The notes under the pieces were generated by a model, which saw only the letters and a program-made list of their open reading frames with translations, was not told the origin of the DNA and did no database searches. This document shows positions 47,101 through 56,949 of a stretch of 64,000 nt of DNA, in pieces (the stretch's first letter is position 1; each line of letters begins with the position of its first letter). Made by a program: the position numbers and the translations under genes. The stretch is from assembly GCA_958450365.1 (NCBI GenBank), contig CAUEEP010000758.1:1882565-1946564 (forward strand). Reading direction: 5' to 3'. This DNA is from Mesorhabditis belari. Its lineage: Eukaryota > Nematoda > Chromadorea > Rhabditida > Rhabditidae.

Positions 47101-50100
47101 ATTCAATAAGATTTCACAGAAAAGAGCTAAAGAGCTAAAGAGAGAAAAGAGCTTTCTGCACACAAGCCAAAAATGAACCTCTTCCAGGTATGTCCACCTC
47201 GTATGTCTACAAATCGATCTACGACAATGTAGGCGAATTGTTGGATATGCTTTCGTTGGTGAACTGTTCGATGGATTTCATTCTCTATTGTTGCATGTCA
47301 TCAAGGTGAGCAAAAAAAGTAAAATAAAATAGCCTATACTTTATTATTGTATCTAGAGTCTAGAGTACCCTGTAGTAGTGTACTGTAGGATTAAGGGATA
47401 AGAGATAAGTACATCAGGCATCATCTGGTTGACATTTTTGTTGCCCAAAGTTTGGAGGGTACGTTTTCTAAAGAAAATAATGTCTGTTGATTGAAAAAAT
47501 CCATAAAATGTACTATGTACTTTCTTCTCTTCACATAGTACAAATTGCATTGAAATGAAAGCTTGCTTGTATCCCAATAATGCGTAGTTGTGTGGTAGTT
47601 GAGTCTTCGATGTCATTATCCCAATCCGATGGATGCCTAAATCCACCTGGAACTGTGCCCCATAACTGTGACTAGACTAGACCAAGGGATAAGTACCGTA
47701 TTAAGCTTTACCTAGAGTCTTCTCTTAACAAGTAAACTGTTTATGACAAAATCGAGGGTCTAAATATGTTGAACTTTATAAAAAGTCCTTGGGGGCTAAA
47801 GTTTTGAAAAAAAATCACTTGTAATTAGTAAACAAACGGGAGAACAAATTGTATTACTTGCGAAAAACGAGTCTGATAAGGGAATTGGGGAAAATATTTT
47901 GCTTCAAAAGATAGCAAATGATGAGATTCCCATTATTGTAATCAAAATAAAAGTTAAAATTTTATTTTCAGATATCGTCAAACATTCGGTCATATGTTGA
48001 TCCGAGTGGAGAGTTGGGTGAGAAATCAATGGTATCCAGGGAAAGATGGAGAGCGATGCGCCAGGACGATCAGGAGGGCACATAGGTGAGTGAGGAGGAG
48101 AAATCCAAGGTATATGGAAGAGCCAAATGAAACTGGAGGAGCCAAATGAAAGGGTGAAGCAAAAAAGGAACACCTATCTATTGGGAGCATGTGCCAGAAA
48201 GCGAGCGATTGTGCGCGCACCCAAAGAACATCTCGCCAGTCATTTACCTAGATTTCCCCTTTGCTTTGATGATCCAAAAAAGAAGATATTCAACTGAGAA
48301 TTTGTAAGCGAGGGTTTTCAGGGCCGGGGATCGTTTAGAGCTATTCATTTTGTTTAGTCTATCAATTAGAAAAGAGAAACGACCTAAGCCTAAGCCTTCA
48401 GCTGTAGATTTGTAGCGTTCTCTTATCCACTGGCAATAATTGAATCAATAAAAGTATATTTATTCGACACGAATAATGAATTACAACACAACGGAGGAAA
48501 CCTTTATCCCTAATTACCCCTATTACCCAAATGTTGTTAAGAAAAAACCCATAATAATGGGAAAAAGAAGCAATGTTTCTAGCCGCCGGGATCGAACCCT
48601 CACCCCCCCGACTAGGAGACAACACTCCTATCAAGTCGGCTACGAAGGCTATCATAAACATAAAATCTATCATAAACATCAATCTATACAGTAATCAGCA
48701 AAATCTATTCACTATAAAATAAAGAAAACAAAATCTAGAGTCGAGCTAACCGACGATCCCTCGTTTTCCCGTGTTCATTGTGACGGTTCTTGTCCTCCGG
48801 ATGCGGTCGATGTCTGAGAAAAGCTCGATTTCACACTTCAAACCCCATTTTGCCTTGCCGTTTTCTCTTTGAAAACAAATTTTTGCCAATGTTTCCATTT
48901 CGCTTTTTTTCTCAATCTCCGATTTGATCGATCTCATTTTTCTCAAAAAAATTTTCTTCATTATTTTTCTGTTTTTCTGTTAAAAGGGTGTTTGCGTGCA
49001 TCATTTTTCACGAAAAAAAACGGGTTCATTTTTCGATTTTTCTTAAGAAAAAAAACAACATAAACGATTTTATCAATTTTGAGTCAAAATTTAGCTATTC
49101 AATTCGCAAAAATGAAAAGCAAAACAACTTTTTTTTGAGGTGAAAAAAATCGACTCGTGCATGGGCTTATCTGAAATTTTTTTTTTAGGGAAATTACGTG
49201 AAATTCTCTCACAAAAGACACACAAATACAGTCCAGAGACAGAAAAAAAAGTGGAATTGCAAGAAAATGTTCATTTTAAAAACTGAAATTGCAAGAAATG
49301 AAAAAATTTGAAAATTTTATCAATTTTCAACTGTTAACCGTTGTTCAATCCAGTTGTGCGTCTAAACGCGTCTAAACGCACCCCCTTCTAGTGCACTAGA
49401 ATCACAGTTTTTCTTTTCTCTTTTAACAGTACTGTATTCTCAAGAAAATGATGCGGCAAATGGGGTGCGTTTCGGTATTTTTTGAGTACAAAGTACACCT
49501 CAGACGTGCAAGAGTTTTTTGATGAAAGAAACTCGAATTTTATTAAAGTTTAAAGAATTTCTACCGTCAATACTGTAATAGTACCCCACCGCCCTCGTAC
49601 AGTCGCGTATTGTCTTGTTTATAACTCTTTTCCAATAAGAACTGCCAGAATTTGGAATCGACTTCCCAGAGTTTTGAGAGAGTTCAATAGTCTCGAAGAC
49701 TTTAAATTATCTGTAGATGGCCTTGATCTTGAGCTTGAAGCTCTAGTGGATCCTTGACGTTATCTGTGCTACCCATATATTACATACCGTAAATACTGTA
49801 ATAGTATCCCACCGCCCTCGTACAGTCGCGTAGTCGCAAAAGGTTTTTCGTATTTCATTTTTTGCAAAGCACCCGTACTTTCAAAAAAATGCGTCTTTGA
49901 TATCAAAAAATAGCCCTGAATTTCAGCTATTTTTTGATACCTAAGCGCGCATTGTAGCATAAACCAGTGTCGAGAAAAGCGCGTTCAAAGCTAGACTACG
50001 CAACGCCCCGCACCGTCATTATGCGGGTGGGGTACTATTACAGTATTTACGGTAACTACTTTTAAAAGCCGATTCATTCACTCAACTTTCGTTTCAGTTC

Positions 50101-51193
50101 TTTAGAGTAATACGTTTTCTAAAAATGGATAATTTAAAAAGAAAACTACCGTCACCCCTTCCCTCGGGATTTCTTTCCGTTCTATTTTGTCGAGTACTAT
50201 GTGTTTGTATGGCACGATTCCCCTTGTTTTTATGGCATTTCCATTTCCATTTTTCTCTCTAGAAACAAGTAAAGAGCTCATTTAGTTGCGTTTTTTAGTC
50301 AAATAAAAGCTCTTCATTTTACTCATTTGACATCTTTTTGAACAAATTTGAGCAGAAAATTCGTTAAATGGCCAAAAAAAATAGAAATCTTGGCATATTA
50401 AGCTGAAATTTTGGTTATAATTTCCCATCTTTTTAAGTTAATTTCGGTTCACTTACAGCTCAAATTCGAGAGTCAAAACCAGTGTTTCTATAAAAAAAAA
50501 TCTATAAAAACTTCTACGAAGAAATTGGCTGAATCGATTACTCTGAAAATTTGGCTATACACCTAACTTTTTATGCTCGATCTTTCACCCAAAGACATCA
50601 AAATAGGTTTCTTGGCTAAAAGCTATCTTTGGCTTAAAAGCTAAAAGCGAAATTTGGCTAAAAGTGCTCAAATTGTATCATTAGACCTTTTTTTGTTTGC
50701 TTTTAATCCCTCAACTTCTTGCTCTCTGAAAAATTAGAAAACGAAAGCATTTCCTAATGCGTTAAAAGCTACTTTTAAAAGATCAATAGAGCTACATATT
50801 ACAGCAAGAAGAAAGCAAGCAAGTGTAGCAAGAAATTCTGAAAAATTTTCCGTTGAGCTGCTCGTTTTTTCGGTTTACATCTATTGACGATTAGAAAATA
50901 AACAGCTCTCGTACAAATCCAATTCAATCAGCTAATCCAAATAGCTAATCCAAGCCTACAATTCCAGAGCTGAGCGAGTACAGCGGTGCATTCACGAAGC
51001 GTCGCGTCGACGGGCGAGCGTTGTCACAAATGGATCGCACGGCGTTGCACCCAGTTGGGCGTCACGCGGATCGCTCACCGCCAACGCATCGAGCACTCGA
51101 TTCGACAATTCGTGCAACAACACGACGAATGAACACATTGTAATTACCGTAAATACAGTAACAGTACCCCACCGCCCTCGTACAGTCGCGTAG
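38160..51193 (+). CDS. DMSR-like (myosuppressin receptor-related) peptide GPCR
   Basis: A seven-transmembrane receptor of 439 residues, expected to bind FMRFamide-like peptides at neuronal or muscle membranes. Exons in continuous phase: 38160-38245, 40179-40274, 41098-41203, 42757-42902, 45116-45225, 45492-45595, 46149-46282, 46334-46413, 47188-47305, 47972-48085, 50968-51193. TM1 follows [22 protein letters not shown]2 contains [19 protein letters not shown]3 ends ALAFIRW in place of the DRY motif, as expected in this family. TM6 carries the hallmark [15 protein letters not shown]7 has [16 protein letters not shown], replacing NPxxY, then RYRQTF. The cytoplasmic tail ([20 protein letters not shown]) is Ser/Thr-rich. 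The ATG lies 5 nt after a TTTTTCAG acceptor, perhaps a trans-splice site. The last codons and TAG lie in a MITE fragment. An alternative stop (AGG TGA) follows exon 10 if the last intron is retained. Confidence 0.92.
39340..40150. repeat. Interleaved duplications in GPCR intron 1
   Basis: AAAGCTTTCAAAGATCTTTG...AATTGTTT occurs at 39368-39440 and 40078-40155. AAAGAACTGAATGCTCATAA with its flanks occurs at 39635-39725 and 39965-40050. Between them is an imperfect 20-bp tandem repeat AAGCTTAACCCAAGCTTGTT (39808-39935). A family B tRNA-like element lies at 39445-39590. Confidence 0.8.
39445..39590 (-). repeat. tRNA-derived SINE-like element, family B
   Basis: The minus strand reads TTGTAGTGTACTGGTTAGCA (A box) and CGCGGGTTTGAGTCCCGGC (B box with one change). 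Flanks match the copy at 25690-25815. Confidence 0.75.
40573..40985. repeat. Foldback element in GPCR intron 2
   Basis: Arms about 40573-40700 and 40850-40985 are inverted (AGACTTGCTTATCGATATTA; GCTTTTGATTGCTAT mirrored). The loop holds further ATCGATA-type small palindromes. Confidence 0.9.
41333..41555. repeat. Minisatellite of CCAGTACC / CCAGGCCAGTA modules
   Basis: Variable-length modules of 6-17 bp in GPCR intron 3. Open in several frames on both strands ([21 protein letters not shown]), none of which is a gene. Confidence 0.93.
41578..41762. repeat. Foldback element
   Basis: AATACGGATGAAAGATATTG-AGCTAAGTGAACT at the left is mirrored at 41725-41762. It lies in the large GPCR intron 3. 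Confidence 0.85.
43691..43934. mobile_element. MITE, family Q, complete
   Basis: Left end TATTCTCTCTAATAGTAGTG, right end TGCTACTATTAGAGAGAATA-CGGTAT. About 240 bp, in GPCR intron 4. Confidence 0.85.
43966..44102. repeat. Foldback element
   Basis: AAACGGTAACGATTTCATTT-GACTTTTGG is mirrored at 44033-44072, followed by a second copy of the outer flank (AGAATTATCGGCACTTGTTT). Confidence 0.85.
44150..44290 (-). repeat. tRNA-derived element, family C, truncated
   Basis: Shares ATTTATTCACAAGAATAAT..CAAACAAT with the family C copies. The tRNA-like part stops after the B box and T arm (TCAATCCCGGCTAGC on the minus strand). Confidence 0.6.
44755..45035 (-). repeat. Two degenerate tRNA-like segments
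   Basis: 44755-44830 reads GGGTGACCTAGTGGATAATG and ...GATCGGGATTTGCTCCCACT on the minus strand, close to an Arg-type tRNA with a mutated B box. 44985-45030 holds a second piece (CATGGGTGACTGGCTAAGAG) with no B box. Confidence 0.55.
45788..45976 (+). repeat. tRNA-derived 35-bp tandem repeat
   Basis: Begins as a tRNA head (TGCCGTCATGGCCAAGTGG). From the D-loop GGTTA at 45806, a 35-bp unit TTAGGAGTCTTGTATCCTAG..GATCACGGG repeats nearly five times (starts 45806, 45841, 45876, 45911, 45946). Each unit runs from the D-loop GGTTA to the T-arm GGTT. It lies in a GPCR intron. Confidence 0.9.
46627..46820. repeat. (TCTG/TCTA)n tetranucleotide microsatellite
   Basis: About 48 tetranucleotide copies with TCTA and TATG interruptions, in GPCR intron 8. 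It creates two false ORFs of repeated SVCLSVCL. Confidence 0.95.
48185..48395. repeat. Dispersed repeat E, copy 1
   Basis: TTTCCCCTTTGCTTTGATGA, AGATATTCAACTGAGAATTT and GGGGATCGTTTAGAGCTATT recur at 52618-52745. The preceding GTGCCAGAAAGCGAGCGATT recurs at 52388-52408. Confidence 0.85.
48445..48660 (-). repeat. tRNA-derived element, family C
   Basis: The minus strand reads TCGTAGCCGACTTGATAGGA and then GGGTTCGATCCCGGCGGCTA, a perfect B box. The outer AGCC/GGCT of the acceptor stem still pairs but inner positions do not. Confidence 0.65.
49562..49614. mobile_element. MITE family P fragment
   Basis: TACCGTCAATACTGTAATAG to CAGTCGCGTA, then abruptly joined to the LINE fragment. Confidence 0.8.
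49617..49756 (+). pseudogene. LINE reverse transcriptase C-terminal fragment
   Basis: Forty-five codons read [20 protein letters not shown]..., then [14 protein letters not shown] and a stop. This is the same C-terminal signature as the fragment at 27071-27462 but from a different copy (about half the residues differ). It sits between two family P MITE pieces in the last GPCR intron. Confidence 0.82.
49787..50053. mobile_element. Palindromic MITE, family P, complete
   Basis: Ends TACCGTAAATACTGTAATAG and GGTACTATTACAGTATTTAC-GGTA. In the last GPCR intron. Confidence 0.9.
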
Positions 51194-51199
51194 TCGCAA
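51145..51199. mobile_element. MITE family P fragment overlapping the GPCR stop codon
   Basis: TACCGTAAATACAGTAACAG to GTACAGTCGCGTAGTCGCAA is the first 55 bp of the MITE. The receptor frame enters it after NEHIVI and ends at its TAG (51191-51193). Confidence 0.9.
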
Positions 51200-51289
51200 C
51201 ATTTACATATTGATAAGGAATCAATATGTAAATGAGTCATGTAAATGAGGCGATTTTTTTCTCATTTTTTTTAGATTAAAATAAAGAGC

Positions 51290-51720
51290 TTGAAAAACTC
51301 TACTGTTGTAGAGTTGTTGAAGTGGTTGTTGGATATCCTGCTGGGTGAATAGCTGAACAAATGGGTTTTGATTGTTTTGACAAATAGGAGTGACGATTTG
51401 ACGATTTCTAAAAGATCAGAATTTAGAAAACACAGTACATATTAGAGCAAGAAGAAAGCAAGCAAGTGTAGCAGGAAATTCTGAAAAAGTTTCCATTGAA
51501 GTGCTCGTTTTTTCGGTGTACATCTATTGACGATTAGAAAATAATCAAGTAGAACGAATAAAATCCGAGGTATGGATTACGGTAGTTTTCTAAATTCTTT
51601 TAGAAATCTTTTAGAAATCGTATCACTCTTATTTGTCAAAACAATCAAAACCCATTTGTTCAGCTATTCACCCAGCAGGATCTCCAACAACCACTTCAAT
51701 CTTTCCAAATCTTTCGATAA
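51290..51720. repeat. Foldback element
   Basis: CAAATGGGTTTTGATTGTTT, with flanks 51300-51425, is mirrored at 51585-51705. The loop carries the duplicate of 50790-50930 (AAGAAAGCAAGCAAGTGTAG). Confidence 0.88.
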
Positions 51721-52374
51721 CAAAAATAAATTCATCTTCTTCGGGAAAAAAAAACGAGAAAACTCATCAAAATTGGCTATGAGATGGGAAAGAAAATGAG
51801 AGATTTCGTCAAATCGGAACTGAACGAAAGAGGAACTTGAACTTCTTTTAAAAGTGAACGGATCAACAAACAACGAGTAAATGTGAGATTGAGCATTTTG
51901 AAAAGTTGAATTACGTCGTGTTTCTAGCTTTGCTAGATTTGCGAGAAGTTTGCTAGAATTATCTGGATACAATATACTTGGGAATTCGCTTTCTAAACCA
52001 TTTTTTTTTTGTATTTTCCGGTTTTTTTGTATACCCCGGCAACTGTTCTTTCAAATCAAATGACTTATTTTAAAAGTTATTTAGTTGAAAAGCAATTATC
52101 ATTTTGCTTATAAACTTTAGAATCAATTTGATGATAGAAAATAGCTTTTGAAAAAATAGCTTTACCTATTTGAGGGCCTATTTGACTTACTGAAAAGGAG
52201 AGCTGCGAATTAGGGCTGATTCTCACTAAAACCAGATTAACATCGCTTAGTCCGGAATTTCTGGACGAATACAGCCAAATAAATGTAAAAATTGATCCGA
52301 AGAATTTGAGGATAGCGACCCGAAAAACGGAAAAGCCGGCTTAGCTAGCGATTGGAAAAAGAAAGTGCCTTATG

Positions 52375-52790
52375 CTAGAGGAGTTTGCCAGAAAGCGAGG
52401 GATTGTGTGCGCGTACAAAGAACAGTCATTTTATTGAGTCTATCAAGTATTGGATCATTCTATCCCTGTTCCTATGACGACAATTCATGCTCATGATGAC
52501 AACCGAGCCCTAGGGTCTGTAGGCCAAACCAGACCAGATTTTCTTGTAAAACCGGTTCATTGTCATAAGAAATTAATAGTTTCGGTGCGCCAGAAGGGAT
52601 GTGTTTGCTTTAGACCAGATTTCCCCTTTGCTTTGATGATACAAAAAGAAGATATTCAACTGAGAATTTGTAAGCGAGGGTTTTCAGGGTCGGGGATCGT
52701 TTAGAGCTATTCATTTGGTTTCGTCTACCAATTAGAAAAGAGGAACGACCACACTCTAGCCGTGAGTGTGGTCGTTCCTCGTTCCTCTGA
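52375..52790. repeat. Dispersed repeat E, copy 2, ending in a 20-bp-arm hairpin
   Basis: Matches 48185-48395. At its right edge GAGGAACGACCACACTC is followed at once by its mirror GAGTGTGGTCGTTCCTC (52741-52782). Confidence 0.85.
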
Positions 52791-54777
52791 AAGCCACTCT
52801 ATCACATCGTTCTTGTTGTTCTATTTTTCAAGTCTTCATTACTTATGTCCAGCGAGCACATAAGGCGTAAACAAGGGGAATGAATTGCGTGGTGATTGGC
52901 TGAAAGCCAGTTCTCTTCTCAGCCCTTATCCAGCTCCCTTCGCAAAAAAAGGGTTCAGAAGGGGGGAAATTGAAAAAGAAAAGAAAAGAAAAGAAAATGA
53001 AGATATTTTCACGTGTTTTTTCATTTCTTTTCATTCCGCAGCTCTCCTCATTCCATCCAATATTTTCCGTGTTTACCACGGAAAGCTTTTCACAAAAAAG
53101 AAGAAGAAAGAAGGAAAGAAGGAAAGAAGGAAAGAAATAGTGGCTGAAATTGAGTTGTGGAAAAGAAAATGGAGGATTTTTGAAAAGATCAGGTTTCTTT
53201 TAGAGAATTGCGGGCTTTTCCCGGTCTGCGCCTCTTCGAATCCCCTCCACTTTTCTTCTCTTATTTTCACTCGAAAATCGATTCTCAACATTTTCACCAA
53301 AAGAACTCCCCACCCATTCTCCTTTTTCATCCGTCGATGACACGATGCGAAGAGTTTTCCATCAAAACAACTCAGCTATTCGCCGATTCTTGATAGGCTT
53401 TTAGTTGAGGATTTTCATGTCCAATTACCCAATTGCTCAATAACAAATTTTCTCTCATTTTCTCTCATTTTCTTACTCATTTACTTAAAATTCATGCTCA
53501 TCGAAGCTTTCAAAACGTTTCTTTTATCGATTTGCTTAGAGCATTTAAAGCTTGATTTACATTTCAACACTTGACCATGCTTTTAGCGTAGATTCTTTTT
53601 TTGTATCCAGCCATTCTGTGGCCACTTTTTGCTCACTAATCCTCTCTTGGTACGGCTAGTTGAAAAACTTTGCCTAATTTGTTTTGTTTCTTGTGTAAAC
53701 CGTGCTTTGCTTAAGTGTATTCAATCTACGATTCCATAACTTTATCATAGCAATTCTTTGAATGATAGTGAAACCATTAGTGTCTCTAAAGCTAGGTCTA
53801 ACTAGGGGAGAGACGAGCTACGTCGATGGCTTGGTCCATTAGACTTGGCCCATTGGCCCAGACTCGCCCACAGGATTAGGGTTTGCACTCCACATCTTTT
53901 GTTGTTGTTTTTGTTTTCCTTTAGTGATAGTGACTGATAGTGAGTAGTGCAACCGGTGAGTGTAAAGCCTAAGTTTTACAGTCTAAGCTAACTTCGGCTA
54001 AGTCTAAGCTAACTTCGGCTGGCTGAGATAATTTGTGGCCAGACCAGGCTAGCCAGAAAAACAGATCAAGTAAGAAGTGAGGCCTGGCATGGCTTTAGTC
54101 GAAAACTGCCTTTGAAGGATTTGAAAATCCCTGCTCCCAGATCAAGAAATCATTGCTTTAGCATCTTTTAACTCTAGTATTAGCTGAATCGATGAAGCTC
54201 TCGTACGGCTATGGCACTTGTAGATCCTCCAAAATGTCGACGTTGTTTTTCTAAACTCTCTCATCCACTTCCCAATTTTGGCTCGATATTTTTCTCACTC
54301 ACTAATCCTAGTTAGTCCACCGAAATCGAAAAAAGGCAAATCTTGTTTTCGCTTTTTATAGGGATAACTTACTAACTTTATAGGGATAACTTTCTAAAGT
54401 TTTTTCTAAAAAATGCTATTCAGCTATTTTACAATCTTTTCCCCGATTTTTGCTCTTTCCCAATCACTTAAAAATTTTTGCTAATCGTTCTGAAAAATCT
54501 GAAAGCAAAAAAAAACAAAAATCCGGTATAGAGGGCAATATTTTGTTGGGAAAACAATTTTCTTTTTTTCTGAAAAAATTCATTTGAAAGAAGTGAGAAA
54601 TGATCCGCATTCCCGCGAAAGATCCCATCGGATTTCTCTCGATATCATCACCAAATTCCGTTTCTAATTTAGGAAAACGATTCGAGAAAATCATGTGAGC
54701 AATTTTAAGTGTTTTTTAAAGTATTGTTTGGTCTTCAATCTTGTATTTTGTGCTGAAAATGGAAAAAGTGCATTGGC

Positions 54778-54862
54778 GTAAATTGGCATTGGCATTGGCA
54801 TTGGCATTGGCATTGGCATTGGCATTGGCATTGGCATTGGCATTGGCCTTGGCATTGGCGAA
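54778..54862. repeat. (GGCATT)n microsatellite
   Basis: About 13 hexamers. They read MPMPMP on the minus strand, which is an artefact. Confidence 0.95.
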
Positions 54863-54984
54863 AGATCCCAATTTCTCAAATTTTGTCCAAAATACCGGAT
54901 TCTTTAATGTAAAATGAGAGATTGAATGGGTTTAGATTTTGAGATTTTCGAGAACAAAGTACATTAAGAATAACGTGAATATGA

Positions 54985-55110
54985 TACTTAGCTAGTTAAG
55001 GAAATAAAGTTTTCCTTTAAGTTCTACTTTGGTGCTTTCCTTTAGGTACCAAAGTAGAACTTTATTTCCTTAACTAGTTTCTACTTTGGTACTTTCCTTT
55101 AAGTTCTGCT
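54985..55110. repeat. Short foldback
   Basis: TAGTTAAGGAAATAAAGTTT..AAGTTCTACTTTGGTGC is mirrored by GGTACCAAAGTAGAACTTTA..TTCCTTAACTAG. Confidence 0.85.
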
Positions 55111-55369
55111 TTGGTACTTTATGGTAGTTTCAATTTCAGCGCCGCAAGTTTCGCTGTCGTTGTGGCACATGGTGAATCTCATTTTGACTCAATTTTTGAC
55201 TTCTACCAGACTTCTACTTTCGTACTTTAAGATCGTACTTTAAGGCCGTACTTTAAGTGGTAGTAGTACTTTTTAAAAAATGAAAACCCAGCTACTCAAC
55301 TAACACTTTTTTTACACATTTATCATTGGAAAAAGAAAAAAATGAAGTATTTGGTTGCAGTAGAACGAT

Positions 55370-55566
55370 GTGCGTTTACAAATGATAGGCAGCTTACTGG
55401 AATTGCTTAGAGTGGATTAAGAGTGGATACTTTGATGTGTATTTTGTTGAGCATTGTAAACGCCATGTAACGTAAACGAAGAACGGATGCGTTTACAATG
55501 CTCAACAAAATACACATCGAAGAGTCCACTCTAAATCCACTCTAAGCAATTCCAGTAAGCTGCCCA
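55370..55566. repeat. Foldback with ~80-bp arms
   Basis: GCAGCTTACTGGAATTGCTT to GAGCATTGTAAACG is mirrored at 55490-55563. The loop is CCATGTAACGTAAACGAAGA. Confidence 0.92.
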
Positions 55567-56099
55567 GTAAGCAATCCAGTAATTCGTCTAGTGCATAGTC
55601 TTAAAAGTCGTGCCAAATAGTCATGCCAAACGCACATCGCCTAGTGCATAGTCTGAAAAACAAGAGAAAGAAGATCTTGCTTGTTTTTAGGACTTAGAAT
55701 TTATCTTTTAGCATTTCTTTACAGCAAGTTACTATTTTTTCGACTCAATAGCCTTTTTTTATGGTTTATTACGTGATTTTTGCCCTTTTCATCAAACAAA
55801 TAACTCAAAACTTCCCATAATTGTTCTTATTCATCCAAATTCAAATATTTCCCTCAATTTTTTTCTTTTGATCTTTCCCTTTTCTCACCTAATTGAGGGT
55901 GGTGATGAAGTCTCTTTGCTCCAATCTTTTCTCAGAAATTCCCATGTTTATCCCAATAGTCAAAGGGAAAAGGGAAAAGATTTCCTGATTATTAAAGATT
56001 TTAAAAAAAAGATTTTCAAAAAATAAAGAACGTTTCGAATATTTTAAATAACAATTATCAATGAATTTGAACAGATAGAGCTAGCAATAAGCCAAGAAT

Positions 56100-56635
56100 C
56101 GATTGGGTTGGTGAATTGAAAACTGCCGGCTATTGTCATATGTGACAGTTTGAGCACTTTTTTCAAAAGAAACCCACTTTGGTGTCAATGGAAAAGTTGT
56201 AGAGAATCAAAAATGAGGCTTATATCCAAATTTCCAAAAAGATTCAAAAACTGGTTTTCAAGAAATGCAAAATTTACGAATTTTTTACAAAACTTGCAAT
56301 TTAAGCGAAACTACTAAGTGTATCTTTTTGGAAATTTGGCTATAAGCCTCATTTTTGATTCTCTACAACTTTTCTATTGACACCAAAATGGGTTTCTTTT
56401 GAAGAAAGTTCTTAAACTGGGACATCTCCAGTTCTCCATTTTTGAGTCTCACACTTGTCTCACACACAAACCAAAATATTCTACCACGAAAGAGGAATCC
56501 GCAAATTGCCTGTAAAATGGGCAGAAGTCGTCAATAATAATGGAAATTATTTGGAATGAATTCATGGTTTTATTTTGAATAAATTTTAGTTCAAAGTCCG
56601 GCAGTTTTCAATTGACCAACCCAATATTTGGTATC
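56100..56635. repeat. Large foldback
   Basis: Outer arms ATTGGGTTGGTGAATTGAAA/CTGCCGG are mirrored at 56602-56631. Inner arms TTGTAGAGAATCAAAAATGA/GGCTTATA are mirrored near 56340-56375. Confidence 0.88.
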
Positions 56636-56949
56636 GTTTGTTTGTCTGTTTGCCGTGAAATTGGCTCAAAATTTCCTTTTTTTTTCAATTAACTATATTT
56701 CTTAGCTTAAAATAGCCTAATATTTTGAAAAATATTCAATTTACATCTCAAACTCTCGTGATCAACACCAGAATTTTGTTATTGCTTTATTGAAAGCACC
56801 TGCTTTTCAATAGTCTTCATTTCAATCGTTCAGCTTGAAATTTGATTTTAAATTTGTGAAAAGTTATATTTTGTATTTTATTATGACAGAAATTTGAGAT
56901 TTTTTGATTTTCTAGATAATTTTCTAGATAATTTTTTTTTCTATTTTAG

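Larger units (their letters stand above)
51194..56949. other. Intergenic region, repeats and AT-rich DNA
   Basis: Holds a foldback (51290-51720), a duplicate of 50790-50930 at 51420-51545, repeat E copy 2, hairpins, and (GGCATT)n. The 151-codon ORF at 52885-53340 is Lys/Phe-rich with no family features. A short splice-bounded stretch at 55142-55172 could be an exon of the next gene, but its phase does not join. Confidence 0.55.

Noticed and set aside
52885..53340. Longest single ORF (151 codons)
   Set aside because: Lys- and Phe-rich purine/pyrimidine composition, no domain, no splice-supported neighbours.
55142..55172. Splice-bounded 31-bp exon upstream of the unrecognised gene
   Set aside because: No frame joins the exon at 56950 in the phase needed by the downstream exons; the flanking duplications of CTACTTTGGTAC make chance splice sites likely.
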